From an uncultured Lutibacter sp. (GTDB lineage Bacteria; Bacteroidota; Bacteroidia; Flavobacteriales; Flavobacteriaceae), in assembly GCF_947493565.1 (NCBI RefSeq), contig NZ_CANLRG010000005.1:62001-126000 (forward strand): a stretch of DNA of 64,000 bases. Reading direction: 5' to 3'. Shown piece after piece: positions 41,824 to 51,324 of the stretch. Numbering within the stretch: position 1 is the first letter of the stretch; each line of letters opens with the position of its first letter. The notes below the pieces were generated by a model that ran no database searches, was not told the DNA's origin, and saw only the letters and a list, made by a program, of their open reading frames with translations. The position numbers were made by a program, and so were the translations under genes.

Positions 41824-43281
41824 CTAGTTTTTAAATGGAATATTCTCTAAAATTGTTAATAAGAATTTCCAAAATTTTTGAGTAGATTTAATATTCGCTC
41901 TTTCATCAGGAGAATGGGCTCCTTGTATAGTAGGGCCAAAAGAAATCATATCCATTTCAGGGTAATTGGTTCCTAAAATACCACATTCTAAACCAGCATG
42001 ACAAGCAACAACATCAGCTTTACTATCAAATAATTTTTCATAAGTATCTGTTAATACTTTTAAAATTGGTGAATTTACATTTGGTTTCCATCCTGGGTAT
42101 GATCCAGACATGGTAACTGTATAACCAGCCAATTCAAATGTTGCTTTTAATGCATTAGCCAAATCAAATTTTGAAGTTTCTACAGATGAACGTGTTAAAC
42201 ACATAATTTTGATGTCTTCATCTTTAACAATTACTCTAGCGATATTGTTTGAAGTTTCTACAAGCCCTTCCATATCATTACTCATACGATAAACTCCATT
42301 ATGAGCTGCGTATAAAGTGTTTAATAATGTAGTTTGACTAATAACCGTCATCACTCTTTCAGGTGTTTTTATTTTTGAAAGAGTTATTTCTAAATTAGGA
42401 TCAACTGTTTTAAATTCAGTTTTAATTTCCTTTGTTACTTTTTTAATTTTTTTTAAGAATGCATCTTTTTTAGATTCATATACAGAAACTATTGCAAAAC
42501 TTTCTCTTGGAATAGCATTTCTTAAGCTACCTCCATTGATTTCAGAAATTCTTGAAAAATCTAAAGTTTCATAAAGCAAACGATTCATTATTTTATTGGC
42601 ATTTCCCAAACCTTTATGAATATCCATTCCTGAATGTCCTCCATTTAAACCTGTTACAGAAATGCTATATCCAACACTGTTAGATGGTGAATGTACTTCG
42701 TTATAAGTATTTTCAGCAGTTATATCAATTCCACCTGCACAACCTATATCAATTTCATCATCTTCTTCTGTATCTAGATTTAATAGTATTTCACCGTTTA
42801 AATATCCTTCTTCAAGCCCTTTAGCACCAGTCATACCAGTTTCTTCATCAATAGTGAACAGTGCTTCAATAGTAGGGTGTTGAATGTTAGTAGAAGCTAA
42901 AACACTCATAATAGCCGCAACACCTAAACCGTTGTCTGCACCCAAGGTTGTTCCTTCAGCTTTTACCCAATCTCCATCAATTATCATTTTAATACCTTCT
43001 GTATCAAAATCAAAATTGGTATCGGCATTTTTTTGATGTACCATGTCTAAATGTGATTGCATCACCACCGTTTTTCTAGTTTCCATACCTTTTGAGGCTG
43101 GTTTTTTGATAATAACGTTTCCTACAGGGTCAACAACAGTTTCAAGGTTTAATTTTTTTCCAAAATCAACCATAAATTCAATTACACGTTCTTCTTTTTT
43201 AGAACCTCTAGGAACTGCATTTAAGTCTGCAAAATTGTTCCATAGTGCGGTTGGTTCAAGTGCTCTAATATCTTTACTCAT
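41824..43281 (-). CDS. pepD: Aminoacyl-histidine dipeptidase (PepD-type M20)
   Basis: A 485-residue zinc dipeptidase splitting Xaa-His dipeptides such as carnosine. Metal ligands appear in MQSHLDMVHQ (about 74-83), TLGADNGLGVAAI (about 113-125), FTIDEETGMTGAKG (about 145-158) and a late HAGLECG. The length matches E. coli PepD (485). It acts in the cytosol. The gene is 33 bases downstream of the nitroreductase. Confidence 0.93.
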   Translation of the reverse strand: MSKDIRALEPTALWNNFADLNAVPRGSKKEERVIEFMVDFGKKLNLETVVDPVGNVIIKKPASKGMETRKTVVMQSHLDMVHQKNADTNFDFDTEGIKMIIDGDWVKAEGTTLGADNGLGVAAIMSVLASTNIQHPTIEALFTIDEETGMTGAKGLEEGYLNGEILLNLDTEEDDEIDIGCAGGIDITAENTYNEVHSPSNSVGYSISVTGLNGGHSGMDIHKGLGNANKIMNRLLYETLDFSRISEINGGSLRNAIPRESFAIVSVYESKKDAFLKKIKKVTKEIKTEFKTVDPNLEITLSKIKTPERVMTVISQTTLLNTLYAAHNGVYRMSNDMEGLVETSNNIARVIVKDEDIKIMCLTRSSVETSKFDLANALKATFELAGYTVTMSGSYPGWKPNVNSPILKVLTDTYEKLFDSKADVVACHAGLECGILGTNYPEMDMISFGPTIQGAHSPDERANIKSTQKFWKFLLTILENIPFKN

Positions 43282-43314
43282 GATTTAATTTATTTTTTTG
43301 ATTTTAATTTTAAT

Positions 43315-43947
43315 TTATATTATTTCTATAATGGTTTCATTCAAAGGTTTTCTAACCTTTTTCATTTCACTCATAATATCATCATCAGCTCTATATCCAA
43401 CAGGGAGCATTAAAACTGATTTTAGTTTTTTTTCTGTTAAGTTTAATAACTTATCTACTTTTTCAGGAATAAATCCTTCCAAAGGACAAGCATCAATTTT
43501 TTCTACAGCACAAACGGTCATTAAATTCCCTAAGATAATATAGGTTTGGTAAATGGCGGAAAGTTGTTTTTCTTCAATTGTTTTATTTTCATACATTTGA
43601 AGTAGCTGTTTTCTAAATTTTGAAATAGTAGCCTCACTAACATTTCTAGTTTCTTTTTCTAAATCAAAATAAGCATTGATATCTTCCGAAGTTGTATCGG
43701 TATCTATACAAAGAATGAGTAGGTGTGAAGCATCTGCAACTTGACGTTGAAAGTAAGAGAGTTCTACAAATTTTTCTTGGAGTTCTTTATTTTCAATTAC
43801 AATCATTTTTACAGGTTGTAATCCAAAAGAAGTTGCTGTTAGGTTAAAGGCATTTTTAAGTACTTCAACTTGTTTATTTGATAGTTTTTTTGAAGGATCA
43901 AACTTTTTGGTAGCATATCTCCATTTTAAACTATTTATAATATCCAT
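43315..43947 (-). CDS. NfsB-like nitroreductase family protein
   Basis: A 210-residue flavin oxidoreductase with KWRYATKKFDPSKK (about 8-21), the FMN-contacting TSFGLQPVKMIVI (about 39-51), and CPLEGFIPEKVDKLLN (about 166-181) followed by VGYRADDD. Family members reduce nitroaromatics, quinones or dihydropteridines with NAD(P)H. A TAATTTTG element precedes it and pepD follows, so they may share a transcript. Confidence 0.9.
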   Translation of the reverse strand: MDIINSLKWRYATKKFDPSKKLSNKQVEVLKNAFNLTATSFGLQPVKMIVIENKELQEKFVELSYFQRQVADASHLLILCIDTDTTSEDINAYFDLEKETRNVSEATISKFRKQLLQMYENKTIEEKQLSAIYQTYIILGNLMTVCAVEKIDACPLEGFIPEKVDKLLNLTEKKLKSVLMLPVGYRADDDIMSEMKKVRKPLNETIIEII

Positions 43948-43974
43948 GTTACTAATTTTTATTCTTAATTCTTA

Positions 43975-43982
43975 CAAAATTA
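43975..43982 (-). promoter_or_regulatory. Candidate -7 element (TAATTTTG) of the nitroreductase gene
   Basis: Exact TAnnTTTG match on the minus strand, 27 bases before the ATG. Confidence 0.4.
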
Positions 43983-44070
43983 CTTTAAAAATATTGAAAA
44001 ACAGGTAAGTTACGACTTCAATTTTTTTAACTAAAAGTTAATTTATATTTTTAGGAATAAAATAAACGCT

Positions 44071-45342
44071 ATGAAAGAAAATTTACTTCATTTTATATGG
44101 AAGTTGAAGCTATTTCCGACTTCTAAAATTAAAACAACAAGTGGAGAATTGTTAGAAATAAAGTCTTCGGGATTACTAAATTATAATTCTGGACCAGACT
44201 TTTTGAATGCTCAAATTAGAATACAAGATCAGCTTTGGGCTGGAAATGTAGAAATTCATTTAAAATCATCAGATTGGTACATTCATCGTCATGAAAAAGA
44301 TGAAAGCTATGATTCAGTGATTTTACATGTGGTTTGGGAACACGATGTTACAATTTTTAGAAAATCTAACAAAACAATTCCTACTTTAGAATTGAAAAAT
44401 TATATTTCAAAAGAGTTGTTAGAGAATTATCAAAAATTATTTAGTACGCCTAAAAAATGGATTAATTGTGAACAGGAAATAAATAGGATTGATTCATTTA
44501 TTTTAGAACATTGGTATGAGCGATTGTATTTTGAACGTTTAGAACAAAAGTCTGTACAAGTTCAAGATATATTCATAAAAACAAATAATAATTGGGAAGC
44601 CACTTTATTTAGTTTGTTAGCTAAAAGTTTTGGTTTAAATGTGAATGGCGAGGCTTTTTTAAACCTGGCTTTATCGGTTGATTTTACTACTGTAAGAAAG
44701 GTTTCTAATAACTTAAACCAGTTTGAAGCGCTGTTATTTGGGCAAGCAGGTTTATTGTTCGATAACATTGAATCTAATTATTTTTTAAATTTAAAAGAAG
44801 AGTTTAAATACTTGCAAACTAAGTTTAAATTAGAACCAATATCAAAAAATCAAATTCAATTTTTTAGGTTACGCCCCAATAATTTTCCTACCATAAGAAT
44901 TTCTCAACTTTCGCAATTATACCATACACATCAAAATTTATTTTCAAAAGTTATAGAAAATGAAAAATTAGAGGAATTTTACGAATTGTTTTCAGTTTCA
45001 GCATCAACTTTTTGGGAAACGCATTATACATTTTCTAAAGAATCTAAAAAAAGTATAAAAAAAATCACTAAACCATTTATAGATTTGGTATTGATAAATA
45101 CAGTAATACCCATTAAATTTTGGTATTTAAAAAGTTTGGGTAAAAATGATTTTAGTCCTCTATTACAGCTAATTCAACAAATGAAACCTGAAAAAAATAG
45201 TATTATATCAAACTTTAATATGTTAAAGGTTAAAAGCGATAATGCATTTAAAACACAAGCCTTGTTACAATTAAAAAATGAATATTGTTCTAAACAACGT
45301 TGTTTAGAATGTTCTATTGGAAAAGAATTACTTAAAAATTAG
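44071..45342 (+). CDS. DUF2851 family protein
   Basis: A 423-residue cytosolic protein conserved in Bacteroidota. The N-terminal part has SGPDFLNAQIRI (about 41-52), then GNVEIHLKSSDW (about 59-70) and YIHRHEKDE, an order of acidic and basic residues that recalls PD-(D/E)XK nucleases. The C-terminus has a Cys cluster YCSKQRCLECSIG (about 405-417). No activity is established as far as I know. It overlaps the convergent MBL gene by 4 bases. Confidence 0.85.
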   Translation: MKENLLHFIWKLKLFPTSKIKTTSGELLEIKSSGLLNYNSGPDFLNAQIRIQDQLWAGNVEIHLKSSDWYIHRHEKDESYDSVILHVVWEHDVTIFRKSNKTIPTLELKNYISKELLENYQKLFSTPKKWINCEQEINRIDSFILEHWYERLYFERLEQKSVQVQDIFIKTNNNWEATLFSLLAKSFGLNVNGEAFLNLALSVDFTTVRKVSNNLNQFEALLFGQAGLLFDNIESNYFLNLKEEFKYLQTKFKLEPISKNQIQFFRLRPNNFPTIRISQLSQLYHTHQNLFSKVIENEKLEEFYELFSVSASTFWETHYTFSKESKKSIKKITKPFIDLVLINTVIPIKFWYLKSLGKNDFSPLLQLIQQMKPEKNSIISNFNMLKVKSDNAFKTQALLQLKNEYCSKQRCLECSIGKELLKN

Positions 45343-46100
45343 TTTTTTGGATACCAATTTCGTAAGCGTACTTCAATGTTTTTATTTTTGCTATTTACTA
45401 ATTTTTTAAATTCCGCAATGTCACTTAAACCATCAGTTCCCCTGTAATGATATGGATATACAACTTTTGGTTGAAATTCTAAAACAGCACTTGCAGCCTG
45501 ATTGATGTCCATTGTGTAAGGTAAATTCATGCAAATAAAAGCAATATCTATATGTTGTAAAGTTCTCATTTCGGGAATATCTTCGGTATCTCCAGAAATG
45601 TACAGTTGTTTATCATCAATACTTAAAACATAGCCATTTCCTCTACCTTTAGGATGTTTAGAATTTTCAATCTCAGGTAAATTGTACATTGCAATTGCTT
45701 TAAAAAAAATGTTTAATCTATGGATACCTTGTCCATTTTTCAGTACCTCTACTTTAGAAATCAACCTTTTGGGTAATTTTGAAGCAACTTCTTTTGGAGT
45801 AATAAATATTGTGTTTGAAGTATCAATAACATCTAATGTTTTATGGTCTAAATGATCTCCATGAATATCAGTTATCAACACAATATCAGGAGATTTAAAG
45901 CTTTTATATAAGTCTGAACCACCATAAGGATCAACATAAACAGTTGTATTGTTATAAGTTAATACCAAGCTTCCATGTAAAATAGGATGAACTTTAATGA
46001 TACCATTTTGTGTTTTAAATTCATCAATTTCATTTTTTTGACTCCAAATGAAAGAAACTGTAAATATGAATACGATTGTTAAAATACCTTTTAATTTCAT
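45339..46100 (-). CDS. Secreted MBL-fold metallo-hydrolase
   Basis: A 253-residue metallo-beta-lactamase-fold protein with a signal peptide (about 1-20, IWSQ). Metal ligands occur in TDIHGDHLDHKT (about 78-89), SGDTEDI (about 168-174) and YPYHYRGTD (about 215-223). It resembles the UlaG-like group that includes the cytosolic protein at 18417-19097, but is exported. The substrate is unknown. Confidence 0.85.
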   Translation of the reverse strand: MKLKGILTIVFIFTVSFIWSQKNEIDEFKTQNGIIKVHPILHGSLVLTYNNTTVYVDPYGGSDLYKSFKSPDIVLITDIHGDHLDHKTLDVIDTSNTIFITPKEVASKLPKRLISKVEVLKNGQGIHRLNIFFKAIAMYNLPEIENSKHPKGRGNGYVLSIDDKQLYISGDTEDIPEMRTLQHIDIAFICMNLPYTMDINQAASAVLEFQPKVVYPYHYRGTDGLSDIAEFKKLVNSKNKNIEVRLRNWYPKN

Positions 46101-46192
46101 AGGTGGATGTTTTAAATTTTAAAGAACAAAAATTCTGCTATTTAATATTAAAATTTATAGCGTTATAAATATACTATTAATTTAATTACTAC

Positions 46193-46200
46193 TACTTTTG
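46193..46200 (+). promoter_or_regulatory. Candidate -7 element (TACTTTTG) of the YfcC transporter
   Basis: Exact TAnnTTTG match followed by CA, 50 bases before the ATG at 46250. Its predicted transcription start falls close to the in-frame GTG at 46214, which favours the ATG as translation start. Confidence 0.45.
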
Positions 46201-46249
46201 CATATGTTTTTATGTGCTAAAATGGATACATTCTTTTAAATATTTAAAA

Positions 46250-47746
46250 ATGAAATTTTCCTTTAAATTCCCTTCTCCTTATACCGTTTTAATGATTGCT
46301 ATTATGCTAAGTGCTATAGCAACTTGGCTTTTACCTGCAGGATCTTACGATACATTATCATACAATTCAAACACTAATGAATTCACCATTAATTCTGAGG
46401 TAAAACAAGAAAGTATTGCAGCTACTCAAAAGGTTTTAGATGATCATAATATTTTAATCTCTTTAGATAAATTTAAAGAAGGTAAAATTAAAAAGGCAAT
46501 TTCTATACCAGGAACTTATAAAGAAGTAGCCTCAAAACCACAAGGAATTTTAGAAATTATATATGCTCCAATTAAAGGTATTTATGAAGCAATTGATGTA
46601 ATTTTATTTGTTCTTATTATAGGAGGTTTTATAGGGGTTTTTAATAATTCAGGAGCTTTTAATGAAGGAGTTGGGTTTTTAGCAAGCAAATTAAAAGGAA
46701 GGGAAAGTGTTTTAATTATTATTGTTACCTCTTTAATTGCAGTTGGAGGAACTACTTTTGGTTTAGCTGAAGAAACGTTAGCTTTTTATCCAATTTTAGT
46801 TCCTGTTTTTTTGGCGGCCGGTTACGATTTAATTGTGCCAGTTGCAGTAATTTATATAGGATCCTCAATAGGAACTATGGCATCTACAGTAAATCCATTT
46901 TCAACCATTATAGCCTCAGACGCAGCTGGTGTAAATTGGACGATTGGAATTTATAGTAGGGTAGCTATGTTAATTTTAGGACTGGTGGTTTGTATTTGGT
47001 ATATTATGAGATATGCAAAAAAAGTTAAAGATGACCCCACAAAATCTCTACTATATGGTTCAAAACTAGAAAACCCATTTACCAAGGTTACTGAAACTGA
47101 ATCTACAAATAAACTAAAAGGAATAACCAAAGTATTGTTAAGCCTGTTTGCATTAACATTTGCAGTAATGATATACGGAGTGTCAGTTTTGGGTTGGTGG
47201 TTTCAGGAAATGACGGCGTTATTTTTAGTTGCAGCTATATTAATAGCAGTTTTACAAAGAGTTGGAGAGCAAAATTTTATTAAAGAATTTATTAATGGAG
47301 CTAAAGATTTACTTGGAGTGTCATTTATTATAGGAATTGCTAGAGGAGTTACTTTTGTTTTAAATGAAGGGCAAATTTCAGATACCATTTTATTTTATGC
47401 TACAAACTTAGTAGAAGGAATGCCTCCTGGAATATTTTTGCCAATTTTAATGATGGTATTTTTTGTACTTACTTTATTTATATCCTCCTCTTCAGGAATG
47501 GCTGTAGTTACCATGCCAATTATGAGTTCTTTGGCTCCAGTAGTTGGGGTTCCTCCCGAAGAAATTGTAAATACTTATTTATTTGGAATGGGATTAATGA
47601 GTTTTATTACACCAACAGGATTAATTTTACCATCATTAGCAATGGTAAACGTTAATTATAATACTTGGTTAAAGTTTATTTGGCCTTTATTAACGTTGCT
47701 AGGTTTGCTATCCTTTTTGATTCTTTGGGGTGGGTTGTTAATCTAA
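46250..47746 (+). CDS. YfcC family (basic amino acid/dipeptide-type) transporter
   Basis: A 498-residue membrane transporter with about 12 helices. The opening FPSPYTVLMIAIMLSAI, PAGSYDT and the conserved segments GGFIGVFNNSGAF, TTFGLAEETLAFYPI and IGTMASTVNPFSTIIAS identify the YfcC/ArcD-like group of the AbgT/IT superfamily, which exchanges amino acids or related anions. The substrate is not determinable. I prefer the ATG at 46250 to a GTG at 46214. The 3' end overlaps the convergent small gene by 9 bases. Confidence 0.88.
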   Translation: MKFSFKFPSPYTVLMIAIMLSAIATWLLPAGSYDTLSYNSNTNEFTINSEVKQESIAATQKVLDDHNILISLDKFKEGKIKKAISIPGTYKEVASKPQGILEIIYAPIKGIYEAIDVILFVLIIGGFIGVFNNSGAFNEGVGFLASKLKGRESVLIIIVTSLIAVGGTTFGLAEETLAFYPILVPVFLAAGYDLIVPVAVIYIGSSIGTMASTVNPFSTIIASDAAGVNWTIGIYSRVAMLILGLVVCIWYIMRYAKKVKDDPTKSLLYGSKLENPFTKVTETESTNKLKGITKVLLSLFALTFAVMIYGVSVLGWWFQEMTALFLVAAILIAVLQRVGEQNFIKEFINGAKDLLGVSFIIGIARGVTFVLNEGQISDTILFYATNLVEGMPPGIFLPILMMVFFVLTLFISSSSGMAVVTMPIMSSLAPVVGVPPEEIVNTYLFGMGLMSFITPTGLILPSLAMVNVNYNTWLKFIWPLLTLLGLLSFLILWGGLLI

Positions 47747-48151
47747 AGATTTAAAATAATCTTTTACCCAAGCAACTATTTGATTTTCAGTTAAATAATT
47801 TACGCTAGAAACTCCAGCTAGTTTGTGGGTTAATTGCATATTATTTCTAATTTCTTTTTCAAAAATATTTTTCATTTTTGAAGGGCCAAAAACAACAACA
47901 GAATCACAAGTTTCAATTTCTTTTAATAAACTTTTTAGAAATTGATTGGTCATTTGAATGCGTTTGTTTTCTCTGTTTTTTTCGTATGTTAAATATTGAC
48001 CTCCAAATCTTCCATATTTTTTAGTTTCTCCTTCAACTCTTTCACGAGTTTCAATATTAGATTCAATAGTTTTAAAAGTGTGTGAATTGTTAGAAAGTCT
48101 AATTACAAAAGCGTGTTTGGTATCTATCCAAATTCCAATGTTTTTTTTCAT
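47738..48151 (-). CDS. Small protein resembling bacterial eRF1-like (baeRF) domains
   Basis: A 137-residue protein that starts NIGIWIDTKHAFVIRL (about 4-19), continues with ESNIETRERVEGE (about 30-42) and FGGQYLTYEKNRENKR, and contains VVVFGPSKMKNIFEKEI (about 85-101). This order of motifs recalls single-domain relatives of archaeo-eukaryotic release factor domain proteins. The likeness is from memory and moderate; a ribosome-related role is only a suggestion. It ends 9 bases inside the YfcC gene. Confidence 0.6.
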   Translation of the reverse strand: MKKNIGIWIDTKHAFVIRLSNNSHTFKTIESNIETRERVEGETKKYGRFGGQYLTYEKNRENKRIQMTNQFLKSLLKEIETCDSVVVFGPSKMKNIFEKEIRNNMQLTHKLAGVSSVNYLTENQIVAWVKDYFKSLD

Positions 48152-48250
48152 AATAGAAGTTTTTAATGATGAAACAATTGGGGCAATAAAGCTTATTTGT
48201 ATGCATATATAAAATTACAAAAAAAATAAACGAAAAGGTTAAAAAAATAA

Positions 48251-48282
48251 AAAAAGATACAACGAATTTGTTGTATCTTTTT
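48251..48282 (-). terminator. Terminator of the fadNAE operon
   Basis: Perfect 13-bp stem (48251-48263 with 48270-48282), loop GAATTT, followed on the minus strand by a T-rich tract. It ends the beta-oxidation transcript. Confidence 0.85.
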
Positions 48283-48313
48283 AACGCGTAATTAAATTGA
48301 TTGAATTTTAAAA

Positions 48314-50107
48314 TTAAAAACAATAGCTGTTTTCAGTAATTACTTTTTCAGCAATTATTTTTCTTAAAGCTATAGGGTTAGGGTTGTTAGTGTACTTGGT
48401 AAAACGCTTTAATCCCATTAATAACATACGTAGTTCGTCACCTTCGGCAAAATATACGATAGCTTCTTTCCCCATTGTTGCTGATTTTTCTACGGCATTA
48501 AATAGATTTAATTTTGCCATAGCTATTTGACATTCAGCTTCTTTTTCTGAAGTTAATTTTGCAACTTTTTCAGCTTTTAAAATAGCAGATTCAGCCATAT
48601 AAACTTCAATCATTACTTCAGCAGCAGCCAAAATTAATTGTTGATGATTTTCTAGATCCATACCATATGTTTGAACTGCTTTTCCAGAAATCATTAAAAA
48701 GGCTTTTTTTAATTTAGCAATCATTTCTTTTTCTTCTGAAAATAAAACAGTATAATCTGGCGTGTCAAATGAAGGTATTCCCAACAAGCTATTTCCAACT
48801 TCCATAGCTGGAGTTAATAAATCAATTTCACCTTTCATAGCTTTTTTAAGTAGCATTCCAACAGTTAAAAGTCTGTTTATTTCGTTGGTTCCTTCATAAA
48901 TTCTAGTAATTCTAGCATCTCTCCATGCACTTTCCATTGGAGTGTCTTTTGAAAATCCCATTCCGCCAAAAATTTGAATTCCTTCATCAGAAACAAATTG
49001 AGAAACTTCTGACCCAAATACTTTTATAATAGCACATTCAATAGCATATTCTTGAAAAGCTGCTAGTTCTGCATCTTGGTGCGATTTCCCTTCAGCTAAG
49101 CCAGCATCAATCATATTTTGTATGTCTTTTGCAGCTCTATAGCAACCAGCATCAATTGTAAATGTTTTGGCACTCATTTCAGCATATTTTTTTTGAATTG
49201 CTCCAAAATTTGATATGGCGGTTTTAAATTGTTTACGCTCATTACCATATTTAACTGATTCTGTGATAATTCTTCTACTAGCATCTAAACAAGCAGCCCC
49301 TAATTTTATACGACCCACATTTAAAGAGTTCATGGCAATTTTAAACCCTTTTCCTCTATCGGATAACATGTTTTCTACTGGAATTAACGTGTCACTAAAA
49401 AACACTTGACGGGTTGAAGAAGAGGTAATTCCTAATTTTTTTTCTTCCTCCCCTAGGGTTACACCATTTGGATTGTTTTTGTCAAATTCCATAATAAATG
49501 CAGTGATATTTTTATCATCCTCTATACGTGCAAAAACGATAAATATTTCGGCAAAACCTGCATTTGAGATCCACATTTTTTGTCCGTTAATTTTGTAATG
49601 TTTACCATCAGCTGTTAATTCAGCTGTTGTTTTTCCAGAATTTGCATCACTTCCAGCATCTGGTTCGGTTAAACAATATGCGCCAAATTTTTGACCAGAA
49701 GTTAATAATGGTAAATATTTTTGTTTTTGTTCTTCGGTTCCGTATAAAAATATTGGCATAGTACCAATTCCTGTATGTGCACCAAAAGCAGTTCCCAATG
49801 ATCCGGTTGCTGATGAAATATAATCAGTTACTAACATAGTAGAAACAAACCCCATTCCAATTCCACCATATTGCTCGGGTATTGATACTCCTAAAAAGCC
49901 CATTTCTCCAGCTTTACGCATCACTTCTTCAGTTAATGCATAATCTTTATTTTCAAAACGTTCTTTATGAGGCCAAACTTCGCGATCTATAAATTCGATA
50001 ACCGCTTCTTTCATCATTTTTTGTTCTTCATTAAATTCTTCAGATACGAAGATATCTTCCGATTTAATTTCTTTTATTAGGAATTCTCCTCCTTTTATTG
50101 TTGCCAT
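48314..50107 (-). CDS. fadE: Acyl-CoA dehydrogenase (FadE type, long)
   Basis: A 597-residue flavoenzyme doing the first step of fatty-acid beta-oxidation; the length is close to B. subtilis FadE and above the 380-390 of short acyl-CoA dehydrogenases. It has CLTEPDAGSDANS (about 143-155), KMWISNAGFA (about 177-186), the C-terminal signature DARITRIYEGTNEINRL and a catalytic Glu in YEGTNEI. It follows the thiolase gene by 28 bases as the last gene of the operon. Confidence 0.94.
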   Translation of the reverse strand: MATIKGGEFLIKEIKSEDIFVSEEFNEEQKMMKEAVIEFIDREVWPHKERFENKDYALTEEVMRKAGEMGFLGVSIPEQYGGIGMGFVSTMLVTDYISSATGSLGTAFGAHTGIGTMPIFLYGTEEQKQKYLPLLTSGQKFGAYCLTEPDAGSDANSGKTTAELTADGKHYKINGQKMWISNAGFAEIFIVFARIEDDKNITAFIMEFDKNNPNGVTLGEEEKKLGITSSSTRQVFFSDTLIPVENMLSDRGKGFKIAMNSLNVGRIKLGAACLDASRRIITESVKYGNERKQFKTAISNFGAIQKKYAEMSAKTFTIDAGCYRAAKDIQNMIDAGLAEGKSHQDAELAAFQEYAIECAIIKVFGSEVSQFVSDEGIQIFGGMGFSKDTPMESAWRDARITRIYEGTNEINRLLTVGMLLKKAMKGEIDLLTPAMEVGNSLLGIPSFDTPDYTVLFSEEKEMIAKLKKAFLMISGKAVQTYGMDLENHQQLILAAAEVMIEVYMAESAILKAEKVAKLTSEKEAECQIAMAKLNLFNAVEKSATMGKEAIVYFAEGDELRMLLMGLKRFTKYTNNPNPIALRKIIAEKVITENSYCF

Positions 50108-50135
50108 TATTCTGATAGGTTTTGATTTTAATATT

Positions 50136-51320
50136 TTATTTTAAAAGTTCATAAACACCTGCGGCACCTTGCCCAGTACCTACACACATAGTTACTATTC
50201 CGTATTTGTTTTTTCTTTTTTTCATTTCGTTGAACAACTGCACTGAAAGTTTAGCCCCTGTACAACCAAGAGGGTGTCCTAAGGCAATAGCTCCACCATT
50301 TACATTCACAATATCTTGATTAATGTTAAGCTCTCTCATTACTGCCAAAGATTGGGAAGCAAATGCTTCGTTTAATTCAATTAAATCGATATCATTTAAA
50401 GTTAAATTTGCTTGTTTTAATGCTTTTGGAATTGCTTTTACAGGACCAATTCCCATAATGCGTGGTTCTACACCTACAGCAGCAAAAGAAACCATACGTG
50501 CTATGGGTTCAATATTTAATTCTTTTACCATTTCTTCACTCATCACCAATAAAAAAGCAGCGCCATCACTCATTTGAGAGGAGTTGCCAGCGGTTACACT
50601 GCCTCCTTGAGCAAAAACAGGACGTAATTTAGAAAGTGCTTCTATTGAGGTTCCTTTACGTGGACCCTCATCTACAGAAACCGTATAATTTTTAGTTTGT
50701 TTTTTACCATTTTCATCTAAAAATATATTTTCAACGGTTATAGGAACAATATCTTCTTTAAATCTATTTTCAGCTTGAGCTTTTAATGCTTTCATATGTG
50801 AATTATAAGAAAATTCATCTTGGTCTTCACGTGAAACTTTAAACTGTTGAGCAACAGCTTCTGCAGTTAACCCCATTCCCCAATAATAATCTTCATGACC
50901 TTCTTTGGCTGATTTGTAATTTGGGACAGGACGGTAACCACCCATAGGAATATAGCTCATACTTTCAACGCCACCAGCGATGATACAATCTGCCATTCCA
51001 GATTGAATTTTAGCAACTGCAATACTCACAGTTTCTAATCCTGATGCACAATATCTATTCACAGTCATTCCAGGGACATCTTCAATTTTTAGTCCCATTA
51101 ACGAGATTAAACGCCCCATATTTAAACCTTGTTCAGCCTCAGGCATGGCATTTCCAACAATAACATCATCAATTCTTTTTTTATCTAATTGAGGTATATC
51201 TTTTAATAAATGTTCTATGGTTTCTGCTGCCAATTCATCAGGTCTTTTAAATCTAAAAACTCCTCTAGGTGCCTTACCTACCGCTGTTCTATATCCTTGT
51301 ACTATATATGCTGTTTTCAT
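50136..51320 (-). CDS. fadA: 3-Ketoacyl-CoA thiolase (acetyl-CoA acyltransferase)
   Basis: A 394-residue degradative thiolase. The nucleophile Cys is near 90 in [10 protein letters not shown], the His in [19 protein letters not shown] (about 340-358) and the second Cys in [11 protein letters not shown] (about 377-387). It cleaves 3-ketoacyl-CoA in the final step of each beta-oxidation cycle. It lies 4 bases downstream of fadN. Confidence 0.95.
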   Translation of the reverse strand: MKTAYIVQGYRTAVGKAPRGVFRFKRPDELAAETIEHLLKDIPQLDKKRIDDVIVGNAMPEAEQGLNMGRLISLMGLKIEDVPGMTVNRYCASGLETVSIAVAKIQSGMADCIIAGGVESMSYIPMGGYRPVPNYKSAKEGHEDYYWGMGLTAEAVAQQFKVSREDQDEFSYNSHMKALKAQAENRFKEDIVPITVENIFLDENGKKQTKNYTVSVDEGPRKGTSIEALSKLRPVFAQGGSVTAGNSSQMSDGAAFLLVMSEEMVKELNIEPIARMVSFAAVGVEPRIMGIGPVKAIPKALKQANLTLNDIDLIELNEAFASQSLAVMRELNINQDIVNVNGGAIALGHPLGCTGAKLSVQLFNEMKKRKNKYGIVTMCVGTGQGAAGVYELLK

Positions 51321-51324
51321 TTTT

